Positions 1-8,146 of a stretch of 64,000 nt of DNA are shown in pieces. Source of the DNA: Bacillus sp. CGMCC 1.16541 (lineage in GTDB: Bacteria > Bacillota > Bacilli > Bacillales > Bacillaceae_H). Location: contig NZ_QFRU01000001.1 of the NCBI RefSeq assembly GCF_003184905.1, positions 186,001 to 250,000 of the forward strand, read 5' to 3'. The notes beneath the pieces were generated by a model that had not been told where the DNA came from, made no database searches, and saw only the letters and a list, made by a program, of their open reading frames with translations. Numbering within the stretch: position 1 is the stretch's first letter; the number at the start of each line of letters is the position of its first letter. Position numbers and translations under genes: made by a program.

Positions 1-26
1 CTCCTGCCTCTCTCCTTTTTAAAAGT

Positions 27-64
27 GTCACGCATAAGCGTGACAAGGCAAGCTCCTGCTTGCC
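27..64 (-). terminator. Two adjacent hairpins downstream of azoR
   Basis: Two perfect 7-bp stems lie side by side: GTCACGC/GCGTGAC (27-44, loop ATAA) and GGCAAGC/GCTTGCC (47-64). Read on the minus strand they follow the azoR stop, and the second is followed by ACTTTT. They look like a terminator or 3' stabiliser. An AAGGAG-like stretch follows near position 15, so another minus-strand gene may begin just off the left edge. Confidence 0.45.
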
Positions 65-97
65 TGTAATCCACCATCACCATTAATGCGTATCAAC

Positions 98-724
98 TTA
101 GAAGTTACGTGCTACGTTTTTCGCCTCTTCTTCTGCTTTTGCATAGATTGCTTCTGCTTCTGAAGGTGCTGCTGCCATGCCTTCTGATACGACTAGTTGG
201 AAGTCAGTGATGCCAACAAAGCCCATTACAGCGCGAAGATAGCTTTGTGTGTGTTCAAGTTCTGCAGCTGGACCTTCAGAATACACACCGCCGCGCGCTT
301 CTAATAATACAACTTTCTTATCGCCCGCTAATCCAACTGGTCCGTTTTCAGTGTATTTGAACGTTTTACCTGCCATTGCGATGTTATCGATATACGCTTT
401 CATTAATGGTGGGAATCCAAAGTTCCACATTGGGGCTGAAAAGACAATTTTGTCTGCTGCTAAAAATTGATCAACTAATTCTGTCATACGTGTTACTTTT
501 GCTGTTTCTTCCGCTGTTAATTCTTGACCACTCGCTGCTTTCCCCCATGCACTTAACACGTCTCCATCAATGAATGGAATGTTTTCATTGTATACATCTA
601 ATGTTGTCACTGTGTCTGCTGGATTTGCTGTTTGATATGCATCTAAAAATGCATTTGCTAATCGAGCTGAAAATGATGCCTCATCTGTTTTTGGATTTAC
701 CTTTACATACAATACGTTTGCCAT
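98..724 (-). CDS. azoR: FMN-dependent NADH-azoreductase
   Basis: Cytoplasmic flavodoxin-fold enzyme that uses FMN and NADH to reduce azo compounds and quinones by two-electron steps, protecting against quinone stress. The 208-residue length, the N-terminal phosphate-binding segment (NVLYVKVNP...), the SAPMWNFGFPP flavin-binding loop around residue 100 and the GGVYSEGP segment near 145 are typical of the AzoR family. I place the start at 724 (MANVLYVK) because AGGGAG lies 9 nt upstream; an in-frame ATG at 733 directly abuts that site. A possible MhqR operator lies about 93 bp upstream, which would fit the AzoR2 (YvaB) rather than the AzoR1 paralogue of B. subtilis. Family call is firm; paralogue assignment is inference. 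Confidence 0.93.
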   Translation of the reverse strand: MANVLYVKVNPKTDEASFSARLANAFLDAYQTANPADTVTTLDVYNENIPFIDGDVLSAWGKAASGQELTAEETAKVTRMTELVDQFLAADKIVFSAPMWNFGFPPLMKAYIDNIAMAGKTFKYTENGPVGLAGDKKVVLLEARGGVYSEGPAAELEHTQSYLRAVMGFVGITDFQLVVSEGMAAAPSEAEAIYAKAEEEAKNVARNF

Positions 725-816
725 ATTTTTCATCTCCCTAAAATTGTTAATTAATATATTTTTAATTAAGAATAACTGTGTATAAAAAGAGATAAATCAT
801 TTATACTCAAATCATT

Positions 817-833
817 TATCTTCAATTCGAGAT
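817..833 (-). promoter_or_regulatory. Possible MhqR operator upstream of azoR
   Basis: The imperfect palindrome TATCTTCAATTCGAGAT resembles the MhqR box of B. subtilis (tATCTcgaAtTCgAGATa), which controls azoR2 and other quinone-response genes. Next to it (794-804 and 809-819) the 11-mer AAATCATTTAT occurs twice with a 15-bp period, possibly a second binding determinant. The match is by eye and partly outside the most conserved positions. The rest of 725-996 is AT-rich with no further gene. Confidence 0.45.
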
Positions 834-996
834 TTATTATATAACGACTTTTTTTGTTCGTCAACTCATTTGGTTAAAAAAATTCAACTCGCATCTCGTA
901 CACGTTCTCGCAAGCTTTTTCTATCTTAATCACCTTACCTGTCTATGTAAGTCCTTCGTCAACTCACCCACTGTATCTCTTAAAAATAATTGGTAT

Positions 997-1032
997 GAAT
1001 CAAAAAGGAGGCTTTCCGCCCCTCTTTGATTC
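997..1032 (-). terminator. Rho-independent terminator of the Gly/Pro-rich gene
   Basis: GAATCAAA-AGGAGG pairs with CCCCTC-TTTGATTC around a short loop; on the minus strand it directly follows the stop at 1038. Confidence 0.65.
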
Positions 1033-1037
1033 CTATT

Positions 1038-1466
1038 TTAGAAGCATTGAAACTCACGAATCGTTTGTAAATCAATTCCTGAATATACCCAGAAAAATCC
1101 CGTCCATCTGAAACCTGCAACAGAGTTACGCCCTACAAATGTCGGATAAAACCAAAATTGACGTCCATTATTTTGCCAAATATACGTAAAGCGAAATAAA
1201 CAACGTCGAATAGCACCAGGGTCAACTGCAAATACCGATGGACCACTCGCACTTAATTGTGGTGTAAAAGAAGGTGGTGGCGATGTTGGAGGTTGTGTAC
1301 TTCCCTGGCCTCCTTGACCGGGCGGTGGCGATGGTGGAAATCCCCCTCCTCCACCTGGAAAACCTGGTGGAAACGGCTGACCTCCTCCTGGGAAACCTGG
1401 TGGAAATGATTGACCACCTCCACCGATTGGAATACCAATAAACCTCGGATCATATGGATAGTACAT
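1038..1466 (-). CDS. Gly/Pro-rich protein with conserved aromatic C-terminal domain
   Basis: A 142-residue protein in two parts. Residues 10-70 are low-complexity Gly-Gly-Gly / Phe-Pro-Pro-Gly-Phe-Pro repeats (two near-identical FPPGFPGGG units). The C-terminal 60 residues form a compact aromatic domain (RRCLFRFTYIWQ, FWFYPTFVGR, VAGFRWTGFFWVY) ending in Cys-Phe. I know similar tails only from uncharacterised Bacillus proteins; a surface or spore-coat role is a guess from composition. There is no signal peptide or membrane segment. The start at 1466 is chosen because GAAAGGGG lies 7 nt upstream; the reading frame stays open to 1520. Confidence 0.75.
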   Translation of the reverse strand: MYYPYDPRFIGIPIGGGGQSFPPGFPGGGQPFPPGFPGGGGGFPPSPPPGQGGQGSTQPPTSPPPSFTPQLSASGPSVFAVDPGAIRRCLFRFTYIWQNNGRQFWFYPTFVGRNSVAGFRWTGFFWVYSGIDLQTIREFQCF

Positions 1467-1537
1467 GCTTTTTACCCCTTTCAGTGGCTTTAACATACTA
1501 ACATACACTATGCACCACAAAAGAAATGGGTGAATGT

Positions 1538-2116
1538 CTATTCTGTTTTCGGTGGTGCAGGAGTTGTTGTATCTTCTGCTTGCGGTAAAAATCGTTCAAT
1601 CTTACCATATATAGAAAAGATGACAATTAAAGCGAGACCTAATATAAGAGGATGCTGGATAAATTTTTTCACAAACACGTCTTCATGTGGAGGAATTCTT
1701 TTTAAAATCATAAACAAGATAACCATGAACCAAAATAGAGTCAAGAACGAAAAGAAAAGCCATACACCATGAGCTTGTTCAACGGATACTACCTGAATGA
1801 CCCACACTCCTATCACTCCACTTATCACACCTGAAAACGAGCCTAGAATAATGGCAAATGTAGAAACAGGAATGGCCACAAACCACCCAATTCCTAGCCC
1901 GATGCAAGAGCCAAGTAAGGTTGCCATTGATGGAGGTTGTCCTAAAAATAAATAACTCCCCATTCCTACTAAAAAGCCCACATTTGCTCCTACAATGACC
2001 GACACAAATGTCCCTACTTTCGCTTGAACGTGAATGTGATAGCGCGTCATATAGAAACATGTCCAAAGCAGAAATAAAAGTAAGATCTGTACTACGATAA
2101 GTTCTCCCTTCGTCAT
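1538..2116 (-). CDS. Multi-pass membrane protein of unknown function
   Basis: 192 residues with about five hydrophobic segments: an N-terminal helix (about 6-22), two helices in the 35-85 glycine-rich region, a pair around 85-140 and a last one near 160-175, with a short polar Thr/Pro-rich tail. No motif that I recognise. A good AGGAG site lies 8-9 nt before the ATG at 2116. It follows the Gly/Pro-rich gene's orientation but is separated from it by 71 bp, so co-transcription is possible. Confidence 0.75.
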   Translation of the reverse strand: MTKGELIVVQILLLFLLWTCFYMTRYHIHVQAKVGTFVSVIVGANVGFLVGMGSYLFLGQPPSMATLLGSCIGLGIGWFVAIPVSTFAIILGSFSGVISGVIGVWVIQVVSVEQAHGVWLFFSFLTLFWFMVILFMILKRIPPHEDVFVKKFIQHPLILGLALIVIFSIYGKIERFLPQAEDTTTPAPPKTE

Positions 2117-2447
2117 CTCATTCTCTCCTATTCTCTCTTAATCTATGTTCTACTATATGCTTACTTCTCTCTCAATATGATTTGAATTTCTACTATGACA
2201 CATGATGTACGACGTAATTGAAAGATTTATGAAATACTATATAAGTCTGTTTCATTTAATAGAGAAAAGTTGAATTTTTTTAGTGTTAGTAGAAAAGAGT
2301 ATGTATGAAATTAAGTAAGGAAGAACTCTTATCTTCCATATTCAACCAAGTGTCTACTCATGCAAAAATCCTATTTATGTTGTATGATAGTTCATGTATA
2401 ATTAAAAGCTGTATTGTGTTTAGAATTACGATTGACAGGTGACTATA
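2117..2447 (+). other. Intergenic region between divergent genes, with a possible promoter
   Basis: An AT-rich 330-bp spacer. TATAAT at 2397-2402 preceded 17 nt upstream by a weak TTTATG could serve the rodA-type gene to the right. No hairpin leader or coding frame was seen. Confidence 0.35.
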
Positions 2448-3614
2448 ATGGGTGAAAATCAAACAAACGTTAGTAGATTCGATTGGAATCTAGCCTTTAT
2501 TTTGTTCCTCTTTTTTTGTGTCAGTAGCATTGCGATTTATAGTGCTCAAGCCATCGGTCAATATGGAGAGAACTTCTTAGTCAAACAAGTTGTTTTTTAC
2601 ATCATTGGCTCGATTATCATTGCATTTGTGATGCGCTTTGACTCAGACCAGTTTCAAAAATTATCATGGGTATTATATGGACTAGGTAACTTACTATTAA
2701 TTCTTTTAATTATTGCTCCGCCTAGCATTGCTCCTGTTATTAATGGAGCGAAAAGCTGGTTTCGACTTCCTGGCTTTTCATTACAGCCTTCCGAGTTTAT
2801 GAAAGTCTTTTTAATCATTGCGTTAAGTACGGTTATTACAAAACATAATGAAAAATATCGCATTCGTCATATTCGAGAAGATTTCATTCTTCTTTTTAAA
2901 ATGGGATTAACGCTATCACTACCTTTACTCCTAATTATGCAACAACCTGACTTAGGTACAGCGTTAGTATTTCTTGCTATTTTTTCAGGTCTTGTTTTTG
3001 TATCGGGGGTAACCTGGAAGATTATTGTTCCTGTTTTTGTAGGAGCTGTTACCATTGGGGGATCGATTCTTGCACTTGTTATTTATGCACCAGAGTTTTT
3101 GGAAAAATATTTAAAAGTAAAAGCTTATCAATTCGGTCGTATTTACTCATGGCTTGATCCATATACATATAGCGGTGCTGAAGGGTATCACCTAAAAAAA
3201 TCGCTAGAAGCAATAGGATCAGGAATGGTAAATGGTAAAGGCTTTTCAAATGGCGTTGTTTACCTACCAGAAAGTCATACCGACTTTATCTTTGCCGTCA
3301 TTGGAGAAGAGTTTGGATTTATCGGTGGTAGTATCGTCATTAGTTTATTTTTCGTATTAATTTATTACTTAATTAAGCTTGGGCTTGAAACTCGTAACGA
3401 ATTTAATTCTTATTTATGTGTCGGTGTCATCGCGATGCTCACATTCCACGTCTTCCAAAACATTGGGATGACGATTCAAGTTCTCCCGATTACGGGAATT
3501 CCTCTTCCATTTATCTCGTATGGAGGAAGTTCTTTAATGGGGAACATGCTCGCAATGGGGTTAATGTTTAGCGTATCTTATCATTACAAACGCTACATGT
3601 TCGGCTCTGAATAA
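2448..3614 (+). CDS. FtsW/RodA/SpoVE family peptidoglycan glycosyltransferase
   Basis: SEDS-family polytopic membrane protein of 388 residues that polymerises lipid II into glycan strands together with a class B penicillin-binding protein. Family signatures are visible: NGAKSWF and LQPSEFMK at about 100-120, QQPDLGT near 165, and the C-terminal LPITGIPLPFISYGGSS. About ten transmembrane helices. The sequence looks more RodA-like than FtsW-like, but a sporulation or extra paralogue cannot be excluded, because the gene stands alone. Start: ATG 2448 preceded by AGGTGA, rather than GTG 2439, which overlaps that site. Confidence 0.9.
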   Translation: MGENQTNVSRFDWNLAFILFLFFCVSSIAIYSAQAIGQYGENFLVKQVVFYIIGSIIIAFVMRFDSDQFQKLSWVLYGLGNLLLILLIIAPPSIAPVINGAKSWFRLPGFSLQPSEFMKVFLIIALSTVITKHNEKYRIRHIREDFILLFKMGLTLSLPLLLIMQQPDLGTALVFLAIFSGLVFVSGVTWKIIVPVFVGAVTIGGSILALVIYAPEFLEKYLKVKAYQFGRIYSWLDPYTYSGAEGYHLKKSLEAIGSGMVNGKGFSNGVVYLPESHTDFIFAVIGEEFGFIGGSIVISLFFVLIYYLIKLGLETRNEFNSYLCVGVIAMLTFHVFQNIGMTIQVLPITGIPLPFISYGGSSLMGNMLAMGLMFSVSYHYKRYMFGSE

Positions 3615-3625
3615 TGTAAAAAAAA

Positions 3626-3686
3626 GCCTTGCCTACTAAATCCAGCACAAGAAATGGATAGTTAGGCAAGGTATTTTTATTTTTCT
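3626..3686 (+). terminator. Terminator after the SEDS gene
   Basis: CCTTGCCTA pairs with TAGGCAAGG, extended by an inner ATCCA/TGGAT stem, and is followed by TATTTTTATTTTT. Confidence 0.8.
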
Positions 3687-3785
3687 ACTGTTTTAAACTC
3701 GCTGCTCTTTTTTTATGTTTACTTTCTTTTTTATAGGGGTACATTTTCTGTAATCATAACCACTTATTAGAAAGGAAGATGAGAA

Positions 3786-3941
3786 ATGGAAAATCGCGAT
3801 TATAAAGTAGAACATAGAGAAACGAAACGAGATAGCGGAAAAGTGATGTCTACTTTTATTAAATATGCCGCATACTTAATTATCTTTTTCGGTGTTATTT
3901 GGTTTTTAATCAACTATATTCTACCGATGTTTCAAAGGTAG
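3786..3941 (+). CDS. Small single-pass membrane protein
   Basis: 51 residues: a charged N-terminus of about 22 residues (many Arg, Lys, Glu) followed by one hydrophobic helix (about 26-47) and a short positive end. AAAGGAAG lies 7 nt before the ATG. No family recognised; the charge pattern suggests a cytoplasmic N-terminus. Confidence 0.6.
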   Translation: MENRDYKVEHRETKRDSGKVMSTFIKYAAYLIIFFGVIWFLINYILPMFQR

Positions 3942-3982
3942 GCAACTTGAAAACATCATTTCCTTTATGATATAGTACAATA

Positions 3983-3998
3983 AAGAAAACGCTTACAT
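3983..3998 (+). promoter_or_regulatory. Possible CcpA (cre) site
   Basis: AAGAAAACGCTTACAT, read on the minus strand, matches the cre consensus WTGNAANCGNWNNCAW with one mismatch. It lies 29 bp before the start of the following small gene and next to a TACAAT that could be its -10, so it would be placed to repress. Confidence 0.3.
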
Positions 3999-4026
3999 AT
4001 ATTGTTCATAAAAGGAGATGATTGCG

Positions 4027-4206
4027 ATGATGGATTATCAATATCGACGCAAAGCATACGGAATTTTAGCTGAACAAAAAGAAGAAATCATTGAAGAATG
4101 TAAGCAAGTCTATACCCGTACAAAAGCTACTCCATTCAATGATGTACTAAAAACGATTACTTTAAGTATTTCAATTTTTCTTACATGGATAAATGACAAA
4201 TCGTAA
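4027..4206 (+). CDS. Small hypothetical protein
   Basis: 59 residues: a basic/acidic N-terminal half (RRKAYGILAEQKEEIIEE) that probably forms a helix, then a more hydrophobic C-terminal half (TLSISIFLTWI) that could sit at the membrane. The start at 4027 (or ATG 4030) is preferred because AAAGGAG lies 9 nt upstream, whereas an in-frame ATG at 4018 touches it. No family recognised. Confidence 0.55.
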   Translation: MMDYQYRRKAYGILAEQKEEIIEECKQVYTRTKATPFNDVLKTITLSISIFLTWINDKS

Positions 4207-4236
4207 AAAGCAGTATGGAGATCCACACTGCTTTTT
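4206..4236. terminator. Bidirectional terminator between convergent genes
   Basis: AAAAGCAGT...ACTGCTTTTTT with an inner TGG/CCA pair separates the small plus-strand gene from the SulP gene and can work both ways. Confidence 0.8.
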
Positions 4237-4238
4237 TA

Positions 4239-5690
4239 TCAATGTCCTGAAACAGAATGTAAACCAATACGGTCAACAATTTGTTGACTTTCTGAATTTA
4301 ACCCTGTCACAACAACCTGTTTATTTAACTTTTTATACTTCTGCATCACTTTCGCAATTCCTGTAACGGCTGAATGATCCCATACGTGAGAGTGCGTAAA
4401 ATCAATATGAATCACTTCTGGATCTTTTTGATAGTCAAACTCTTCAATAAAATAGCTCATCGTTCCAAAGAATAGTTGACCAGATACAGAATAAACTTTT
4501 ACACCATTTTCAAGCTTTGATGTTGTACGGATTTTCGCCATTTTCCAGCCAAACACAATTGCACTTAGCACAATTCCTAACATAACACCTAATGCTAAGT
4601 TATGTGTATATACTACAACAGCAACTGTGACAACCATGACAACTGCATCAGATACTGGATAACGTTTTAAGTCTTTTAATGACTGCCAATCAAACGTTCC
4701 AATTGCGACCATAAACATGACTCCGACAAGAGCTGCCATTGGGATTTGAGTTACAATATCACCCAATACAATGATTAAGAACAACAAAAACACACCCGCC
4801 ACAAGTGAAGACAAGCGACCACGACCGCCTGATTTTACATTAATAACAGACTGTCCAATCATCGCACAACCAGCCATCCCACCAAAGAAACCAGTCACAA
4901 TGTTTGCAATACCTTGTCCACGTGCTTCTTTATTTTTATCAGACTTTGTCTCCGTTGCTTCATCGACAATCGTTGCTGTTAAAAGCGACTCTAATAAACC
5001 AACAATCGCAAGTGGCAATGAATACGGTAGTATAATCATTAATGTTTCAAATGATAATTCAACCATCGGGATGTGAAAGATTGGTAATGAACGAGTAATG
5101 GCACCCATGTCTCCTACTGTTTTTAGATCAAGCCCTCCCAAAATAGCCACCGCTGTCATAAAAACAATCGCAATTAACGGTGACGGAATGGCTTTCGTTA
5201 CAAGCGGCAATAAGTAGATAATTGCAAGCGTACCTGCTACCATTGCATACATCATCCAGTTTGCACCAACAAAGTGCGGCAACTGTGCCGTAAAGATTAA
5301 AATGGCAAGTGAATTTACAAACCCAATCATCACCGTTTGTGGAAGGAAAGACATAAATCTGCCCACTTTTAATACACCTAAAATAATTTGAATAATTCCC
5401 GTTAATACAGTCGCCGCAAATAAATACTCAATCCCATGATCTTTCACAAGATTGATCATTAATAGTGCCATTGCACCAGTTGCGGCTGAAATCATACCAG
5501 GGCGTCCTCCTGTAAACGCAATGACTACTGCAATACAAAACGAAGCGTACAACCCAACCATCGGATCGACACCTGCAATGATTGCAAAGGCAATTGCTTC
5601 AGGAATTAACGCAAGCGCAACCGTCATCCCTGATAATACGTCACCTCTGACGTTTGAGAACCATTCTTGTTTTACTGTTGCTAGGTTCAT
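4239..5690 (-). CDS. SulP family inorganic anion transporter with STAS domain
   Basis: 483-residue SLC26/SulP transporter. The N-terminal 370 residues hold the membrane domain, beginning with [20 protein letters not shown] and VGLYASF, the conserved SulP start; residues about 385-483 form a short STAS domain ([27 protein letters not shown]). It closely resembles YbaR of B. subtilis and the BicA-like branch, so the substrate may be bicarbonate or sulfate; sequence alone does not decide. It is monocistronic with its own promoter (5769-5796) and a leader that can form a GACTT/AAGTC hairpin. GAGGTGA precedes the ATG. Confidence 0.93.
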   Translation of the reverse strand: MNLATVKQEWFSNVRGDVLSGMTVALALIPEAIAFAIIAGVDPMVGLYASFCIAVVIAFTGGRPGMISAATGAMALLMINLVKDHGIEYLFAATVLTGIIQIILGVLKVGRFMSFLPQTVMIGFVNSLAILIFTAQLPHFVGANWMMYAMVAGTLAIIYLLPLVTKAIPSPLIAIVFMTAVAILGGLDLKTVGDMGAITRSLPIFHIPMVELSFETLMIILPYSLPLAIVGLLESLLTATIVDEATETKSDKNKEARGQGIANIVTGFFGGMAGCAMIGQSVINVKSGGRGRLSSLVAGVFLLFLIIVLGDIVTQIPMAALVGVMFMVAIGTFDWQSLKDLKRYPVSDAVVMVVTVAVVVYTHNLALGVMLGIVLSAIVFGWKMAKIRTTSKLENGVKVYSVSGQLFFGTMSYFIEEFDYQKDPEVIHIDFTHSHVWDHSAVTGIAKVMQKYKKLNKQVVVTGLNSESQQIVDRIGLHSVSGH

Positions 5691-5768
5691 TTCATCACCT
5701 CATATTCAATTTTTAATAGTACTGACTTTCGACTCTCACGGAAGTCGGGGCCGATAACAACGACAAGT

Positions 5769-5796
5769 ATCATAACATAAAATAAAATGATTGCAA
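5769..5796 (-). promoter_or_regulatory. Sigma-A type promoter of the SulP gene
   Basis: On the minus strand: TTGCAA (5796-5791), 16-nt spacer, TATGAT (5774-5769), leading to a start point near 5762 and a leader of about 70 nt. Confidence 0.55.
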
Positions 5797-5896
5797 ATAC
5801 CGATGAAAACGATTAAAAGTTGGGATTTTCTTATGTTTTCTTTCAAATCCTCTTATTTTCTCACTTCTTTATTCTTTTGACACATTTCTGTAACAC

Positions 5897-5970
5897 AAAA
5901 AGAGAGTGTGACATAACGAAATGATTCCTTCTCAAAAACGAACAATAACGTTTCTGTCATCGTTATGTTA
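5897..5970 (+). repeat. Partial copy (left end) of an interspersed repeat
   Basis: These 74 bp match the left end of the 326-bp element at 43552-43877 (aaaaagagNgtgNgacataacgaa..., cgaacaatancgtttct) with few differences. Within the copy ACATAACGA...TCGTTATGT forms its own inverted repeat of about 60 bp. The rest of the element is absent. Confidence 0.75.
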
Positions 5971-6199
5971 CTTGCTTGGAGGTGTTTCGATATAATTCAT
6001 CATTTGAATGGCTGTTCCACTCACTTGTTGAATACGAGGTGGATTTTTAATCTCTAATGTGACAACTGCTAACATAAACAGTTGCATTTATAATCAAAAC
6101 ATAAGAACAACGAATGCATTTCTTCGTATGTCTATGTCCAACTAAAATCGTTTCTCCTTTGTTTTGTAAATTAGAACGAATGAGAAAAACGATGATCTT
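5968..6199 (-). pseudogene. Possible remnant of a frameshifted gene
   Basis: Two overlapping minus-strand frames look protein-like: 6199-6047 (KGETILVGHRHTKKCIRC...) and 6087-5968 (LAVVTLEIKNPPRIQQVSG...). A single frameshift near 6075 would join them into one about 75-residue C-terminal segment. The stop of the second frame lies inside the partial interspersed repeat. No family recognised and no ribosome binding site, so decayed coding is only a suggestion. Confidence 0.25.
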
Positions 6200-6240
6200 T
6201 TACAACACAAATCTTCCCTTCTAAAAAAAGAATATAAAAA

Positions 6241-6331
6241 GACCCTTACCTAAATAGGCAAAGGTCTGGCTAGACATTTATCCAATGTCAACAAAGCCGA
6301 TGGAACTTCCCCCACGTATTGACGGCTTTGT
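6241..6331. repeat. Two inverted repeats in a gene-poor stretch
   Basis: GACCCTTACCTA/TAGGCAAAGGTC (6241-6266, imperfect) and CAAAGCCG/CGGCTTTG (6292-6331, 24-nt loop). They could be terminators of lost genes or ends of a decayed element. Together with the decayed frame and the partial repeat they account for the 740 bp (5691-6438) without a sound gene. Confidence 0.4.
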
Positions 6332-6438
6332 TTCAGGTATTCCCTGACGCTACTCCCCTAAACGAGTCTGTTTACTTACTTGTTATTATAATAGGTATTC
6401 ATCTATTCAATAAGTACTTTTTACTATTAATTCCTACT

Positions 6439-6669
6439 CTAGTCAATTTTCGTCCAAAGCTCTTCTGGATTCACTTCATACACATTGTGATCACGATACA
6501 TCATATTGGCCATAATGAATTCGCGGCGAATTGTTGCATAGTCTTCATGATAGTTTTCAATGTATGCATTCACTTCTTTCTCTTCATATTTTTTACCTCG
6601 TTCAAATCCTTTTATTAAATGACGAAGTAACATTAATTTCTTTTTACGTTGTGCCGGAATTTGTTTCAC
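6439..6669 (-). CDS. DUF2087 domain protein, N-terminus uncertain
   Basis: The 76 residues match the DUF2087 core: IPAQRKKKLMLLRHL, an F-E-R-G-K-K-Y segment, EKEVNAYI, HEDYATIRREFI and a final MYRDHNVYEV. DUF2087 is a small winged-helix-like domain of unknown function, sometimes attached to regulators. The GTG at 6669 has no ribosome binding site, and upstream codons in the same frame continue the family pattern (KHFLNQDGTV). That frame reaches an ATG at 6732 but carries a TGA at 6715-6717 (codon 6). Either initiation occurs at a non-standard codon such as ATT after the GGTGA, or the gene has been damaged by the stop. Confidence 0.6.
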   Translation of the reverse strand: MKQIPAQRKKKLMLLRHLIKGFERGKKYEEKEVNAYIENYHEDYATIRREFIMANMMYRDHNVYEVNPEELWTKID

Positions 6670-6771
6670 CGTTCCGTCTTGGTTTAAAAAGTGTTTTTTG
6701 TAAATTTTTTCTTTTCACCATTCTTGTGTCATTTATGATAAAAAAGGAAGGGGAGGATTAATGTGGTTCAT

Positions 6772-6830
6772 AAAATAAACTCCCTTGCTTATTGAATTCT
6801 GAGTGAATTGCAAAGCAAGGGAGTTTATTT
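6772..6830. terminator. Long bidirectional hairpin downstream of deoD
   Basis: AAATAAACTCCCTTGC pairs perfectly with GCAAGGGAGTTTATTT. It lies between the deoD stop and the DUF2087 gene and ends deoD transcripts on the minus strand. Confidence 0.8.
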
Positions 6831-6850
6831 ATAACGTGATGGTTGCAGGG

Positions 6851-7555
6851 TTACTCTTTAATTGCTGCTTCTAACGCTACAACAATCATATCGTTGAATG
6901 TTGTTTGACGCTCTTCTGCTGTTGTTTCTTCACCTGTAAAGATGTGGTCACTTACTGTTAAAACAGATAACGCTTTGCGGCCATACTTCGCTGCTAATGT
7001 GTAAAGAGCTGTCGTTTCCATCTCAACAGCTAATACACCATGCGCTGCTAATTTTTCAAGTTGAGAGTCATCGTTATAAAATTGATCCGCTGTGAACACA
7101 TTCCCTACTTTTAATTGAAGACCTTTTTCAACACCGGCATCGTATGCACGCTTCAATAAGTTAAAGTCTGCAGTTGGTGCATAGTCAATCGCTCCAAATT
7201 TCACACGATTCATGTTTGAATCCGTTGATGAAGACATCGCTAAAATAACGTCACGCACTTTTACGTCTTTTTGAATAGCTCCACACGTTCCAACACGAAT
7301 TAAGTTTTGAACACCGTATTCGTTCATTAATTCATTTACATAAATCGCAATTGACGGTACACCCATTCCTGTTCCTTGAACAGATACTCGTTTTCCTTTG
7401 TATGTACCTGTAAATCCAAGCATACCACGCACTTCGTTATAGCACGTTACATCCTCTAAGAACGTTTCTGCAATATATTTTGCACGAAGTGGGTCTCCTG
7501 GAAGAAGAATCGTTTCTGCAATGTCACCTTTTTTTGCTCCAATATGTACGCTCAT
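6851..7555 (-). CDS. deoD: Purine-nucleoside phosphorylase
   Basis: Trimeric/hexameric PNP of the PNP/UDP family that splits purine (deoxy)ribonucleosides with phosphate into base and (deoxy)ribose-1-phosphate in the cytoplasm, feeding nucleoside salvage. 234 residues, the usual length. Diagnostic segments: [13 protein letters not shown] at 15-27, [12 protein letters not shown] near 61, RVGTCGAI near 86, and [10 protein letters not shown] near 177. AGGAGG lies 6 nt upstream of the ATG. A palindrome 36-52 bp upstream may be an operator. In B. subtilis deoD also starts the yod region. Confidence 0.97.
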   Translation of the reverse strand: MSVHIGAKKGDIAETILLPGDPLRAKYIAETFLEDVTCYNEVRGMLGFTGTYKGKRVSVQGTGMGVPSIAIYVNELMNEYGVQNLIRVGTCGAIQKDVKVRDVILAMSSSTDSNMNRVKFGAIDYAPTADFNLLKRAYDAGVEKGLQLKVGNVFTADQFYNDDSQLEKLAAHGVLAVEMETTALYTLAAKYGRKALSVLTVSDHIFTGEETTAEERQTTFNDMIVVALEAAIKE

Positions 7556-7590
7556 TTTGTACCTCCTATAAAAGTGAAACTTTCATTAGT

Positions 7591-7607
7591 ATGATAAATT
7601 TTATCAT
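7591..7607. promoter_or_regulatory. Palindrome upstream of deoD
   Basis: ATGATAAATTTTATCAT is an 8-bp inverted repeat around a single T, 36 bp before the deoD ATG, in a position suited to an operator. The binding protein is unknown. Confidence 0.35.
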
Positions 7608-7804
7608 TTTTTAGTAGTAGTATGATGTCTGACTTCTTATGAAAGCGCATCAGTCCCTACCTTTACACTATACCATAATTTATTCGAACAGTTATACCTT
7701 TCGTGTTTTCTTTTTTACTGCACAATCTATACATCCTTTGCAAAAACTGGTGTGATGAAAGCAGAAAGAACGGGTGATTCTAATGGAGAAAGAGGTGAAA
7801 AATC

Positions 7805-7924
7805 ATGGCAAATGAACAAATGAGCAAAAAACTTCAACAAGCCGTTCAACACGCAAATGAAACCAATCCATCTTCAAAAAGAAGCCTTAAACCTGTGACA
7901 TCAAAATCAGATAAAAAATTATAA
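7805..7924 (+). CDS. Small hydrophilic protein
   Basis: 39 residues rich in Lys, Ser, Asn and Gln (starts MANEQMSKKL, ends SDKKL), with GAGGTG 8 nt before the ATG. Composition is like that of minor small acid-soluble spore proteins, but I cannot match it to one. The next small gene starts 14-17 bp downstream. Confidence 0.55.
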   Translation: MANEQMSKKLQQAVQHANETNPSSKRSLKPVTSKSDKKL

Positions 7925-7941
7925 AAAACGAGGTGATCATG

Positions 7942-8100
7942 ATGGGCAAGAAACATCGAAACCGCACGAACTCACCAAAGAAGAATAATCACATTCCTGC
8001 AGAAGCCATTGTTGCTGAACACGAAGCTCATGCCGATGAGTATTCAGCAGCTAAGCGAAAAAATGGCCCTGGTCATAATCAAAAAGACTATACGAGTTAA
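7942..8100 (+). CDS. Small basic hydrophilic protein
   Basis: 52 residues (53 if the adjacent ATG at 7939 is used); Lys/Asn/His-rich N-terminus (GKKHRNRTNSPKKNNH) and an Ala/Glu/His-rich middle. GAGGTGATC precedes it. It forms an apparent operon with the small gene just upstream and is followed by a strong terminator. Possibly a spore protein from its size and charge; not recognised. Confidence 0.55.
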   Translation: MGKKHRNRTNSPKKNNHIPAEAIVAEHEAHADEYSAAKRKNGPGHNQKDYTS

Positions 8101-8103
8101 TCA

Positions 8104-8145
8104 TTTTGTCCCAAAAGGCACTGTCCATTTTGGGACGCTTTTCTA
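8104..8145. terminator. Bidirectional terminator
   Basis: GTCCCAAAA...TTTTGGGAC followed by GCTTTTCT; lies between the small plus-strand operon and yodL. Confidence 0.75.
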
Positions 8146-8146
8146 T

